Below are positions 24,205 to 32,564 of a DNA stretch of 64,000 bases, in pieces; the stretch's first letter is position 1, and each line of letters opens with the position of its first letter. Source of the DNA: Herbinix sp. (GTDB lineage: Bacteria > Bacillota > Clostridia > Lachnospirales > Lachnospiraceae); assembly GCA_029238935.1 (NCBI GenBank), contig JAQZBN010000013.1:1-64000 (forward strand), in the 5' to 3' direction. The notes under the pieces were generated by a model. The model saw only the letters and a program-made list of their open reading frames with translations, was not told where the DNA came from and searched no databases. Made by a program: the position numbers and the translations under genes.

Positions 24205-25530
24205 TTAATTTTTTGCGTAAGGAGAAATCTGCTTTCGTAACAGGATGAGACAGATGACATTAGGAATTGTCATAAAAGCATTTACCAGATCGGTCATCTC
24301 CCAAACCAGATCCAATGTCATAATGGAACCAACAAAAATCATAACAATATAACAGATGCGGTAGGTGCTTATACCGGATTTCCCGAATAAGTATTCTACC
24401 GCTTTTTCTCCGATATAAGACCAACCGATTAAAGTGGCTATAGCAAAAGCGATTAAGGATAATCCGAGCATCTTATCTCCGAAGGGAATTGCCCCAAAAG
24501 CAGCAGTTGTAAATTCACCGATCGAAAATCCTGCAACAGATTCAGGATTTTTTAATAGATTGGTTGTAATGACCAAACCAGTGATTGCACACATCACAAC
24601 GGTATCCCAGAAAGTAGCACTCATTGCAATTAACGCCTGTCTGGAAGGGTGAATTGTTTTTGCTTCTGCAGCCAAGATTGCAGCGGAGCCAAGTCCCGCT
24701 TCATTGGTAAATAAACCTCTGGCTATTCCATATCTGGTTGCTGATCGCAGAGTGCTGCCGATAAATCCACCAGCTACAGCAGCGGGAAGATGATCAGATA
24801 CAAAAGCAGTTCGAAAGATATATCCAAAAGAGGGAAGAAGATAAGGTATATTAATAGCTATAATAATAAGGCAGCCAAACACATAGAAAAAACCCATGGC
24901 AGGTACGAGTTTGGTACAGATTTTTCCAATGGATTTTACACCTCCTACAATAACCAAACCTACGATTAGTGCTGCACTCATTCCTACGGCATATTCCGGA
25001 AGCCCCCACAGCGTATGAGCGGTTTCAGTGATAGCCCTGGATTGGGTTGAACATCCAACTCCATAAGATGCAATGATGGCAAAGAAAGCAAAGATAACTG
25101 CCAACCATTTTTTATGAAGTCCATCCTCCATAGCAAACATAGGTCCACCTATAAAAGATCCGTCCTCTCTTTTCCTTCTGTAGAGCACACCTAGAAAGCA
25201 TTCGGCATAAGTGGTAGCCATGCCAAGAACACCGGTAAGCCAACACCAAAAGATTGCTCCGGGTCCACCAAGGGCCACTGCAGTTGATATTCCTACAATA
25301 TTACCAGTTCCTATGGTTGCAGCCAGAGTGGCAGAGAGAGAGGCAAAAGCACTTAAGTTTCCTTCCACTGATTTATCCGGAGTCACAGATAATTTTACCG
25401 CTTTCCCTATGTGCCGTTGAACGCCTTTTAGATGTATGGTGAAATAAATATGGATACCGAACAGAAGAATCGGCATGGGAATCCCCCAGAGAAAGTTGTT
25501 AATCGATTTTAAAGTTGTTATTATTGACAT
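24205..25530 (-). CDS. Alanine/glycine:cation symporter (AGCS family)
   Basis: A 441-residue, ten- to eleven-helix transporter with the AGCS signatures: GTGNIVGISTAVALGGPGAIFWCWLTG (split in the sequence around residues 75-102), RKREDGSFIGGPMF and the NEAGLGSAAILAAEA motif near residue 275. It imports alanine or glycine with Na+ or H+. It stands alone on the minus strand, divergent from the hydrolase at 25719. No riboswitch or T-box was recognised upstream. Confidence 0.93.
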   Translation of the reverse strand: MSIITTLKSINNFLWGIPMPILLFGIHIYFTIHLKGVQRHIGKAVKLSVTPDKSVEGNLSAFASLSATLAATIGTGNIVGISTAVALGGPGAIFWCWLTGVLGMATTYAECFLGVLYRRKREDGSFIGGPMFAMEDGLHKKWLAVIFAFFAIIASYGVGCSTQSRAITETAHTLWGLPEYAVGMSAALIVGLVIVGGVKSIGKICTKLVPAMGFFYVFGCLIIIAINIPYLLPSFGYIFRTAFVSDHLPAAVAGGFIGSTLRSATRYGIARGLFTNEAGLGSAAILAAEAKTIHPSRQALIAMSATFWDTVVMCAITGLVITTNLLKNPESVAGFSIGEFTTAAFGAIPFGDKMLGLSLIAFAIATLIGWSYIGEKAVEYLFGKSGISTYRICYIVMIFVGSIMTLDLVWEMTDLVNAFMTIPNVICLILLRKQISPYAKN

Positions 25531-25718
25531 GATGTCCTCGAGATATAGTTTCTATAAATATATGTCATTAAGAAGAGAAGTAGTATTGACAGGAAAAAAT
25601 AGAGAAATAGCTCAGGGAAAAGGTTTTGGCAATAGTTCATAGAAGAACATTATATTGACAAAGAATATACGATAAACTATACTTTTAAAAAGTAAGTAAT
25701 AAAAAAGAAGGTGATTCT

Positions 25719-26495
25719 TTGAAGATTAATATAAAAGGAATTGATACAAATTATATCGTCGAAGGGGAAGGTAAATGTGTCCTGTTACTCCATGGTTGGG
25801 GTTCTAATATAAAGCTTTTTGAACATATTATATCTTGTCTTGAACGCTCTCATAAAGTAATAGCACTGGATATGCCGGGCTTTGGAGATACAGCAGAACC
25901 GCCCTGTGCTTGGAGCGTAGATGATTACGTAGATTTTGTATTAGATTTCATGAAAAATTTTAAATGTAAAGATTTAATTTTGCTGGGCCATTCCTTTGGA
26001 GGAAGGGTTATTATTAAAATGAATAGCAGGGAAAATCTCCCATTTGGCGTGACTAAAGTCGTCTTAATAGACAGCGCGGGGATTCTACCGAAGAAGAGTA
26101 TGAAGCAAAAGATAAGAACGAGAATGTATAAGATCGGAAGAACACTTCTATCCATTTCTTTGGTAAGGAAATTGTATCCAAATGCCTTAGAGGACTTTAG
26201 AAAAAGAAATGGTTCAGCCGATTATAATAATGCAACACCTCTTATGAGACAGACCTTAGTGAAGGTTGTAAATGAAGATTTGAAACCCTTACTGAGCAAG
26301 ATTAAGGCTCCAACTCTGCTTATTTGGGGAGATAAGGACACCGCAACACCGATTTCGGATGCAAAGTGTATGGAGGAATTAATTCCGGATGCAGGTCTTG
26401 TTACGCTTCAAGGTGGAAGCCATTTTGCCTACTTAGAACAGCCGTTTCTGGTAAACAAGGTATTAGAATCATTTCTTGGAGTAAAGGAAGCATAA
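25719..26495 (+). CDS. Alpha/beta hydrolase, first gene of the MurF-Ddl-VanX cluster
   Basis: A 258-residue alpha/beta hydrolase: LLLHGWGSNIKLFE (oxyanion hole), nucleophile elbow GHSFGG (about residues 89-94), GDKDTATP (acid) and GGSHFAYLEQP (His). There is no signal peptide. The start is TTG at 25719 with GAAGGTGA just upstream. The 33-base gap to the MurF-like gene suggests one transcript. The substrate is unknown; the position suggests a cell-wall precursor or ester, but that is inference. Confidence 0.82.
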   Translation: MKINIKGIDTNYIVEGEGKCVLLLHGWGSNIKLFEHIISCLERSHKVIALDMPGFGDTAEPPCAWSVDDYVDFVLDFMKNFKCKDLILLGHSFGGRVIIKMNSRENLPFGVTKVVLIDSAGILPKKSMKQKIRTRMYKIGRTLLSISLVRKLYPNALEDFRKRNGSADYNNATPLMRQTLVKVVNEDLKPLLSKIKAPTLLIWGDKDTATPISDAKCMEELIPDAGLVTLQGGSHFAYLEQPFLVNKVLESFLGVKEA

Positions 26496-26527
26496 TAGGT
26501 TGGTAAAGAAAGAATAGGAGTATCAGT

Positions 26528-28093
26528 ATGCAGTTAGCCATTGTTATATTATTTATCATATCATTTCTCGTTAGTTTTACCGTATACGCGACGTATTTAG
26601 TTCATATGTTTCAGCTGAACTCTTATAAACCAAAGGTTCAATTTCATTGGCTTTTTGTCAATAAAGGAAAAATCATTGGTCGAAGCATACTACCGCTCAT
26701 AATTGGGATCTGGCTTTTCCTTTCTACATGGACGGGTATGACTGCAGCAGTAATACTTAATCTTTTAAGTGTTTATTTTTCCAGAAGAAAAAATGTGAAG
26801 AAACCGCTTGTATACACCAGTAGAATAAAGAGATTATTTGTTTCTATTTTTGTTTTATTTATTGTGGTGCTTATAGCTGCTTTCTTCTCATTGGATGAAA
26901 ATAAATTAAGGGTAGTGGTGCTATTTCCTATATGTTATCTTCTGCTACCATTACTTGTATTGTTAGCTAATTTGGTGAATAAGCCGATTGAAAAAAGTGT
27001 TAATCAGTGGTATATCAATGATGCGAAGAAGATTCTTGCTTCCATGCCAAATCTGACCGTAATCGGTATCACCGGTAGTTATGGAAAAACCAGCGTTAAA
27101 TTTTATCTGAGTAAATTATTATCTGCTCAGTATAATGTATTACATACACCGGAGAGCTTTAATACACCACTTGGAGTAGTTCGGACAATACGTCAGGAAT
27201 TAAGAGCTTTCCACGAGATATTCGTTTGTGAGATGGGTGCAAAGAATATCGGAGATATCAAGGAAATCTGTGATATCGTTCATCCGAAACACGGCGTTAT
27301 TACCTCCATTGGGCCGCAGCATCTGGAGAGCTTCTTAACCGTCGAAAATGTAATCAAAACAAAGTTTGAATTAGCAGATTCCGTCCCTGCTGATGGTATT
27401 GCTTTCTTAAATTATGATAATGAATATATCAGAGGACAAAAAAAATATAAGAATATTGTAAGTTATGGTGTAGAGGAAGAATTTAATCCAACCTATCTGG
27501 CGTACGAAATGAAAACTTCATCAAAGGGTTCCACTTTTAAGATGAAAGATACCGAAGGAAACGAACATACCTTTACGACGAAATTGATCGGAAAGAATAA
27601 TGTAGAAAATGTTGCCGGGGCCATTGCGGTTGCCAATAGCTTGGGAATTCCGATGGATAAGTTAATTCCACAGGTGAAGCAGTTAAATCCGGTTGAACAC
27701 CGTTTACAATTAATTAAAAGAAAAGATTTGGTCATTATTGATGACTGCTATAATTCAAATCCGAGTGGAGCGAAAGCAGCACTGGATACTCTGCAGATGT
27801 TTGAAGGAGTTAAGATATTATTAACACCTGGAATGATTGAACTTGGCAGCAGACAGTATGAATGTAATAAAACATTTGGAACACAGGCAGCAGCTGTGTG
27901 TGATTATGTAGTGCTTGTGGGAGAGAATCAGACCAAACCGATCTTTGATGGCCTGGTTGAGGCAGGTTTTATAAAAGAAAAAATTCACATTGTATCTAAT
28001 TTGCAAGAAGGCTTAAAAGCCGTCGATAGCATAAAAGCGTCCGGTCAGGAAAAAGTGGTACTGATGGAGAATGACTTACCGGATAACTATTAA
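26528..28093 (+). CDS. murF: MurF-like Mur ligase with N-terminal membrane domain
   Basis: A 521-residue protein: residues ~1-155 are strongly hydrophobic (about four to five membrane helices); residues ~175-521 are a Mur ligase with P-loop GITGSYGKTS (180-189), CEMGAKNIGDI, the NVENVAGAIAVA segment, EHRLQ and DDCYNSNP, all typical of MurF (UDP-MurNAc-tripeptide:D-Ala-D-Ala ligase). Soluble MurF lacks the membrane part. Ddl follows 23 bases later and VanX after that, supporting a D-Ala-D-Ala-linked role at the membrane. Whether it is the main MurF or a specialised paralog cannot be told from the window. Confidence 0.83.
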   Translation: MQLAIVILFIISFLVSFTVYATYLVHMFQLNSYKPKVQFHWLFVNKGKIIGRSILPLIIGIWLFLSTWTGMTAAVILNLLSVYFSRRKNVKKPLVYTSRIKRLFVSIFVLFIVVLIAAFFSLDENKLRVVVLFPICYLLLPLLVLLANLVNKPIEKSVNQWYINDAKKILASMPNLTVIGITGSYGKTSVKFYLSKLLSAQYNVLHTPESFNTPLGVVRTIRQELRAFHEIFVCEMGAKNIGDIKEICDIVHPKHGVITSIGPQHLESFLTVENVIKTKFELADSVPADGIAFLNYDNEYIRGQKKYKNIVSYGVEEEFNPTYLAYEMKTSSKGSTFKMKDTEGNEHTFTTKLIGKNNVENVAGAIAVANSLGIPMDKLIPQVKQLNPVEHRLQLIKRKDLVIIDDCYNSNPSGAKAALDTLQMFEGVKILLTPGMIELGSRQYECNKTFGTQAAAVCDYVVLVGENQTKPIFDGLVEAGFIKEKIHIVSNLQEGLKAVDSIKASGQEKVVLMENDLPDNY

Positions 28094-28116
28094 GCTTAGG
28101 AAAGGCAGGGGGAAAT

Positions 28117-29301
28117 ATGAAAATCAAAGTTGGAGTATTTTTTGGAGGAAAGAGTGTGGAGCATGAGGTTTCCATCATATCTGCTATTCAAGCAACTTAT
28201 TCCTTTAACAAAGAGAAATACGAGATTATTCCCGTTTACATAACCAAAGAAAATCGAATGTTTGTAGGTGAAGAAATCGGCAAGATTGAAGCTTATAAGA
28301 ACGTAAAAGGTCTGCTGAAGAACAGCAAGGAAATTATTTTAATTAATGAAAATAATAGATTAAATCTTGTATACTATCCAATTAAAAAGTTTGGTAACGC
28401 TGTATATGATTCCATTGATGTGGCATTTCCGATTGTTCATGGAACCAATGTGGAAGATGGTACCTTTCAGGGATATTTAAAACATTTGGGTATACCCTTT
28501 GTTGGCTGTGATGTATTAGCATCCGCAGTAGGTATGGATAAGTACGTAATGAAGACAATTTTAAAGGAAAGTGGTATTCCGGTACTGGATTGCTGTTATT
28601 TTGATCAGAAGAGATATCAAAAGGATTCTGATACGATTATGGATGAGATAGAAGCTAAATTAGGTTATCCGGTTATCGTAAAACCTTCCAATCTTGGTTC
28701 AAGCGTAGGAATTAAAGTAGCCAGAGATAGAGATTCGTTATCTGAAGCATTGGAATATGCGTTCCAATATGCGAAGAAAGTACTTGTGGAACATGCGATC
28801 ACAGCACTACGAGAGATTAATTGCTCCGTAATTGGTGATTATGAAGAAGCGCTTGCTTCTGAATGTGAAGAACCGATTACAACCGATGAAATATTAAGCT
28901 ATGAAGATAAATATCTCTCCGGTGGGAAAGGAAATGGATCCAAGGGAATGTCGTCTACCAAACGTCAGCTACCGGCACAGATTACGAAAGAGCAGCGGGA
29001 TACCATACGAGATCTGGCTGTAAGAACCTTCCAAGCATTGGATTGTAACGGAGTAGCCCGTATTGACTTAATGATTGATAAGGATACCGGAAAGATTTGG
29101 GTAAATGAGATTAATACCATTCCTGGCTCTCTGGCTTTTTATTTATGGGAAGCGTTAGGAATGAAATATATTGAGTTACTAGACCGTTGTGTAAGCCTGG
29201 CACTGAAAAGAGACAGAGAGAATAAAGAGATTGTGTATTCCTTTGATACGAACATCTTATCCGGTGTTTCCTTTGGTGGAATGAAAGGTCTGAAAGGATA
29301 A
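28117..29301 (+). CDS. ddl: D-alanine--D-alanine ligase (Ddl family)
   Basis: A 394-residue ATP-grasp ligase: FFGGKSVEHEVSIISA (N-terminal), FPIVHGTNVEDGTFQGYLKH-type segment split near residue 108-127, VKPSNLGSSVGI (ATP lid) and NEINTIPGS (metal ligands). The omega-loop has SYEDKYL around residue 262; the Tyr is the feature linked to D-Ala-D-Ala rather than D-Lac specificity. It is about 40-50 residues longer than typical Ddl, and the C-terminal SLAFYLWEA segment replaces the usual F-T-x-x-S pattern. It makes the dipeptide used by MurF, whose homolog is directly upstream. Confidence 0.88.
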   Translation: MKIKVGVFFGGKSVEHEVSIISAIQATYSFNKEKYEIIPVYITKENRMFVGEEIGKIEAYKNVKGLLKNSKEIILINENNRLNLVYYPIKKFGNAVYDSIDVAFPIVHGTNVEDGTFQGYLKHLGIPFVGCDVLASAVGMDKYVMKTILKESGIPVLDCCYFDQKRYQKDSDTIMDEIEAKLGYPVIVKPSNLGSSVGIKVARDRDSLSEALEYAFQYAKKVLVEHAITALREINCSVIGDYEEALASECEEPITTDEILSYEDKYLSGGKGNGSKGMSSTKRQLPAQITKEQRDTIRDLAVRTFQALDCNGVARIDLMIDKDTGKIWVNEINTIPGSLAFYLWEALGMKYIELLDRCVSLALKRDRENKEIVYSFDTNILSGVSFGGMKGLKG

Positions 29302-29331
29302 TGATTTTTGTTAAAGTAAGATAGGAGTGAG

Positions 29332-30081
29332 ATGATGTATTATAGTCAGCCGATACCAAAGCTGGTTTTCCCTAATGTAAAGGAAGCAAACACATTGGAG
29401 AGTAATGAACCCCTCGTGGATTTTTACCAGATGAGTAAGGGCAATGATCGTATTTATCATGCCAAACCTATGTATTATCAGATGGGAGTTCATGGTGCAT
29501 GCTCAAAATGCTATTTAAGGAAAACAGCAGCAGAAAAACTATTTCTGGCCGCATCCTTGTTGCCGGATGGGTTTAAGCTAAAGATATATGATGCATGGAG
29601 ACCTGCATTAGTACAACAAACGTTATATGACCAATATTACAGTATACAAAAAAGATTGCCACAGAATGCACATAAAACAGAAGAGGAGCTTCGTAATATA
29701 ACGACGAAGTTCATTTCTTATCCCAGTAAAAATCCATTATTTCCGTTTGTACACTCTACAGGAGGAGCTGTAGACTTAACGATAGTGAATGAACTAGGGG
29801 AAGAACTGGATATGGGCACCGGATTTGATGATTTTTCTGATAAGGCCAACACCTCTCATTATGAGGACAGTGTCCTAGCAACAGAACTTACCATGGAGAA
29901 AAATACATCTCATTTGATCCGTAACCATCGCCGATTACTCTATCATATTATGTCGGAAGCGGGATTTACGAATTTACCTTCCGAATGGTGGCATTACGAT
30001 TATGGTGATCTGTTCTGGGGGTATTACAAAGAGAAACCATCCATTTATCAAGGTATATTTGAAATAACACAGGTAAATTAA
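29332..30081 (+). CDS. vanX: VanX-type D-Ala-D-Ala dipeptidase (peptidase M15D)
   Basis: A 249-residue protein with the complete M15D active site: Arg90 in YDAWRP, zinc ligands His141 and Asp148 in HSTGGAVDL, catalytic Glu218 and zinc His221 in EWWHYD. VanX hydrolyses free D-Ala-D-Ala. There is no clear signal peptide, so it acts in the cytoplasm like VanX rather than outside like VanY. It follows ddl by 30 bases. A hydrolase of the product directly behind the synthase is a feature of glycopeptide-resistance clusters, but no D-Lac/D-Ser ligase, VanH or VanRS is visible here. Confidence 0.88.
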   Translation: MMYYSQPIPKLVFPNVKEANTLESNEPLVDFYQMSKGNDRIYHAKPMYYQMGVHGACSKCYLRKTAAEKLFLAASLLPDGFKLKIYDAWRPALVQQTLYDQYYSIQKRLPQNAHKTEEELRNITTKFISYPSKNPLFPFVHSTGGAVDLTIVNELGEELDMGTGFDDFSDKANTSHYEDSVLATELTMEKNTSHLIRNHRRLLYHIMSEAGFTNLPSEWWHYDYGDLFWGYYKEKPSIYQGIFEITQVN

Positions 30082-30134
30082 TAAGGATAAAATAAATAAG
30101 AAAATTTAAAATAGGGTACATGGGAGGAAATCTT

Positions 30135-31232
30135 ATGTTAACACAGGAGAAAAAGGAGAAGAACCGGCGAGGTAGAAAATATGCTACGATTATGCTTGCC
30201 TGTGTCTCTTTTATTGTTTGGCTGGTGATCCTTACAATTAAGTATTTTTTTACGGAGAGCAGAGGAATTTCATTTGATTTTAGTGGTCTCCTGGATGGGA
30301 TTTTGGATAATCTCTTGGGTATCCTGCCTCCGATTATCATATTTAATTTTGCTTATGAGTATTTTACTCAGGAGTATGTTTCAGAAGAGATGTCGGAGCA
30401 GATAACACAGACCTTAATGAGCGATCCCAGAGCAATCTCCCGATTTGATAAGGAGGCAAAAAAGAAGTTCGTTCATACAACGCTTCTCTCGATGTTAAAG
30501 GAAGAACAGGGAAATATGGTTTATGAGATGATTAAACCATATATTGATTCTGAATATAACATAAGAAAATACTATAAATATAAGTTTACCCTCAGTGAGT
30601 ATCCGCAAAATCATAAGATTTTTTCTGGTCAGAAATATTACAGAGTACAAGAAAAATTAGCATATAAAAAACTTTATATTGCATCAAATAAGTTTAGCAG
30701 TAATTTTAAAATAGGCTTTTTTATGGAAGAGATTGAATTAGACAGTGCTCTTAAGAATCAAACTTTCTTATTCCGGGAGGATCTGAATATTGCAGTTTCA
30801 GAGCTGAATCAATTAACTCAATTAAATGACAGCCAGAAAAGAGATTTTTTAATCAATGATATGAAGTTAAAGGTCTATATTGATAATATAGAAGCAGCCA
30901 TTAACTTTGTTCAAATCGATGAAAAAGGAATTTTGCTAGATATGCTATGTCAGCAAACAAATACAAGTGAAATCATGGTAGAAGTCGGTTTCCAAATGCC
31001 ACAGTTAAAGACAAGAGGGAAAATATTTGCCTCCATTAGTGAACCAACCTTTAGTCCAAATATTGAACTTACCTATCCGGATGACAAGATGAAAGTTATT
31101 ATGATACCATTTTTAAACGGAAGTACTTCCAGTCAAGATGCTATGCATTATGAAGGTATCTGTGAAATCTTAGTTCAGGATGAATGGATTATGCCTATGA
31201 GTGGTGTAACTTTTATTATTGAAATGAAATAA
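30135..31232 (+). CDS. Uncharacterised two-helix membrane protein
   Basis: A 365-residue protein: a basic N-terminus (KKEKNRRGRK), two hydrophobic segments (about residues 14-36 and 47-72, the second containing GILPPIIIF), then ~290 residues of soluble alpha/beta sequence, predicted cytoplasmic by the positive-inside rule. No family is recognised. The start at 30135 is chosen because GGGAGG at 30122-30127 precedes it; an upstream ATG at 30120 is part of that site. It is the last gene before a very strong terminator and 53 bases after vanX, so it may belong to the cell-wall transcript. The layout resembles membrane-tethered sensors or effectors, without proof. Confidence 0.65.
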   Translation: MLTQEKKEKNRRGRKYATIMLACVSFIVWLVILTIKYFFTESRGISFDFSGLLDGILDNLLGILPPIIIFNFAYEYFTQEYVSEEMSEQITQTLMSDPRAISRFDKEAKKKFVHTTLLSMLKEEQGNMVYEMIKPYIDSEYNIRKYYKYKFTLSEYPQNHKIFSGQKYYRVQEKLAYKKLYIASNKFSSNFKIGFFMEEIELDSALKNQTFLFREDLNIAVSELNQLTQLNDSQKRDFLINDMKLKVYIDNIEAAINFVQIDEKGILLDMLCQQTNTSEIMVEVGFQMPQLKTRGKIFASISEPTFSPNIELTYPDDKMKVIMIPFLNGSTSSQDAMHYEGICEILVQDEWIMPMSGVTFIIEMK

Positions 31233-31282
31233 ATAGTTATAAAAATAAATAATGATAAAAAAGTAAATATCATACATACTAA

Positions 31283-31327
31283 CAATATAAGCATTTCTGA
31301 GTGTACAGAAATGCTTATATTGTTTTT
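31283..31327 (+). terminator. Strong intrinsic terminator ending the cell-wall cluster
   Basis: A 17-bp perfect stem (31283-31299 with 31306-31322) and six-base loop, followed by a T run. The A-rich left flank could also serve the minus strand. Confidence 0.9.
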
Positions 31328-31448
31328 AGGAAGGTAAGAAAATTTACTATTTTATAGTATATAAATTTGTCATATCATCTATGAACTATGGGACATTAGT
31401 ACTATGAGGTGAATTATAGGGAAAATAGTGACATTTTCAATAAAAATG

Positions 31449-31477
31449 TTGACAAATGGAAATATATGGAATATATT
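31449..31477 (+). promoter_or_regulatory. Sigma-A promoter for the 31529 gene
   Basis: TTGACA at 31449-31454, 17 bases, TATATT at 31472-31477, 51 bases before the start codon. Confidence 0.7.
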
Positions 31478-31528
31478 TACAGGGTATAGTAAATTAGTAT
31501 TAGTTAATCCGTAGAAAGGAGGAATATC

Positions 31529-31885
31529 ATGTACAAAGGAGAGGAGTATAAGATGGATTTTGATATGCCAAATCCTATTAACTCTTTATCTAATTATATG
31601 AAAGACGGATGCTATTACATATCACCCGAAATCTGCAAGGATATTATAATCGATGCTGGTGTCATTGGTGTTCATATGCCAAAGGCTGTGAAAAAGATAC
31701 GATATCAAATGGATACACTCCACGTAATTGAAGATGTAATCCCTGCTTTCCGCTTAATGCAGAGGGAAGTGATGTCTTCCTATTCCAGCGAATTGGCTGA
31801 AAGTCTTGTTAAAGCGGCTGGCAGCGGCAAAGGACTTGAAATAGTAATTGGTTATCCAAAGGTTCTAATATGTAGCGTAAAATAA
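31529..31885 (+). CDS. Hypothetical protein, 118 residues
   Basis: A soluble mixed alpha/beta protein without signal peptide or membrane helix. No family is recognised. Features visible are DGCYYISPEICKDIIIDAGVIG (in two parts, with two Cys) and a helical middle (RLMQREVMSSYSSELAESLVKAA). AAAGGAGG lies six bases before the ATG at 31529; a second ATG at 31553 also has a purine-rich site, so the start may be eight residues later. It has its own sigma-A promoter and sits just before a spore-protein gene. Confidence 0.65.
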   Translation: MYKGEEYKMDFDMPNPINSLSNYMKDGCYYISPEICKDIIIDAGVIGVHMPKAVKKIRYQMDTLHVIEDVIPAFRLMQREVMSSYSSELAESLVKAAGSGKGLEIVIGYPKVLICSVK

Positions 31886-32105
31886 ATGAAAGTTCTTAGT
31901 CAATAATCTAAATTATCAAAGAGTGGTTCCCTAAACAAAAATTACCATAATAATTCTCACAAATGCTGTTAACAATATCATTACAAGCAAAACAAAACGA
32001 AATCAATCGCGGTTGATACTTAACATAAAAGCCGCTGAACCTACAAAAAATTGATTTTGTAAATTGGTTGCTTTGATACTAAAAATTATGGAGGTGAAAA
32101 TTATT

Positions 32106-32336
32106 ATGGCAAGTAACAATAACAATAGTGGTTCTAACAGAGCAGAAGTACCTCAGGCTAGAGAAGCATTAGATCGCTTCAAGATGGAAGTTGCTAATGA
32201 AATCGGTGTTCCGTTAAAACAAGGTTACAATGGTGACCTTACTAGCAAACAGAACGGTTCTGTAGGTGGAGAAATGGTTAGACGTATGATCAGAAGACAG
32301 GAAGAATCCATGTCTGGAACATCAAGCCAACAGTAA
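32106..32336 (+). CDS. Alpha/beta-type small acid-soluble spore protein
   Basis: A 76-residue SASP with the family core: EVPQAREALDRFKMEVANEIG, where the Glu-Ile/Glu-Val site cut by the GPR protease follows, and the C-terminal signature GGEMVRRMIRRQE. SASPs coat spore DNA and are a nutrient reserve at germination. GGAGGT lies ten bases before the ATG at 32106. Transcription is expected from SigG in the forespore; a GATACTA-like -10 at about 32075-32081 is a weak candidate. The N-terminus is Asn/Ser-rich. A strong terminator follows. Confidence 0.93.
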   Translation: MASNNNNSGSNRAEVPQAREALDRFKMEVANEIGVPLKQGYNGDLTSKQNGSVGGEMVRRMIRRQEESMSGTSSQQ

Positions 32337-32363
32337 TCGGATAATGAATTAAACATGATTTAA

Positions 32364-32405
32364 AAACATCACCGATTGTGAAAACAATCGGTGATGTTTG
32401 TTTTT
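32364..32405 (+). terminator. Intrinsic terminator of the SASP gene
   Basis: A 16-bp perfect stem (32364-32379 with 32384-32399), GAAA tetraloop, then a T run. Confidence 0.92.
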
Positions 32406-32564
32406 GGGCTTTTATTCCTGGTTAAATCTAAAATCTGTAAAATATCAACTTCCTATTTCTAATATAATATGTTAAAATATAATTCGTTAAATTCTTGATA
32501 AATGAATTCGAGGCACATGGGATGTGAATAGAATAAATATATTATAGAAGAAGAGAAAGGGAGA

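Noticed and set aside
25719..30081. Acquired vancomycin-resistance operon
   Set aside because: VanX is present but there is no VanH, no VanRS, and the ligase keeps the D-Ala-type Tyr; reported instead as an unusual wall cassette.
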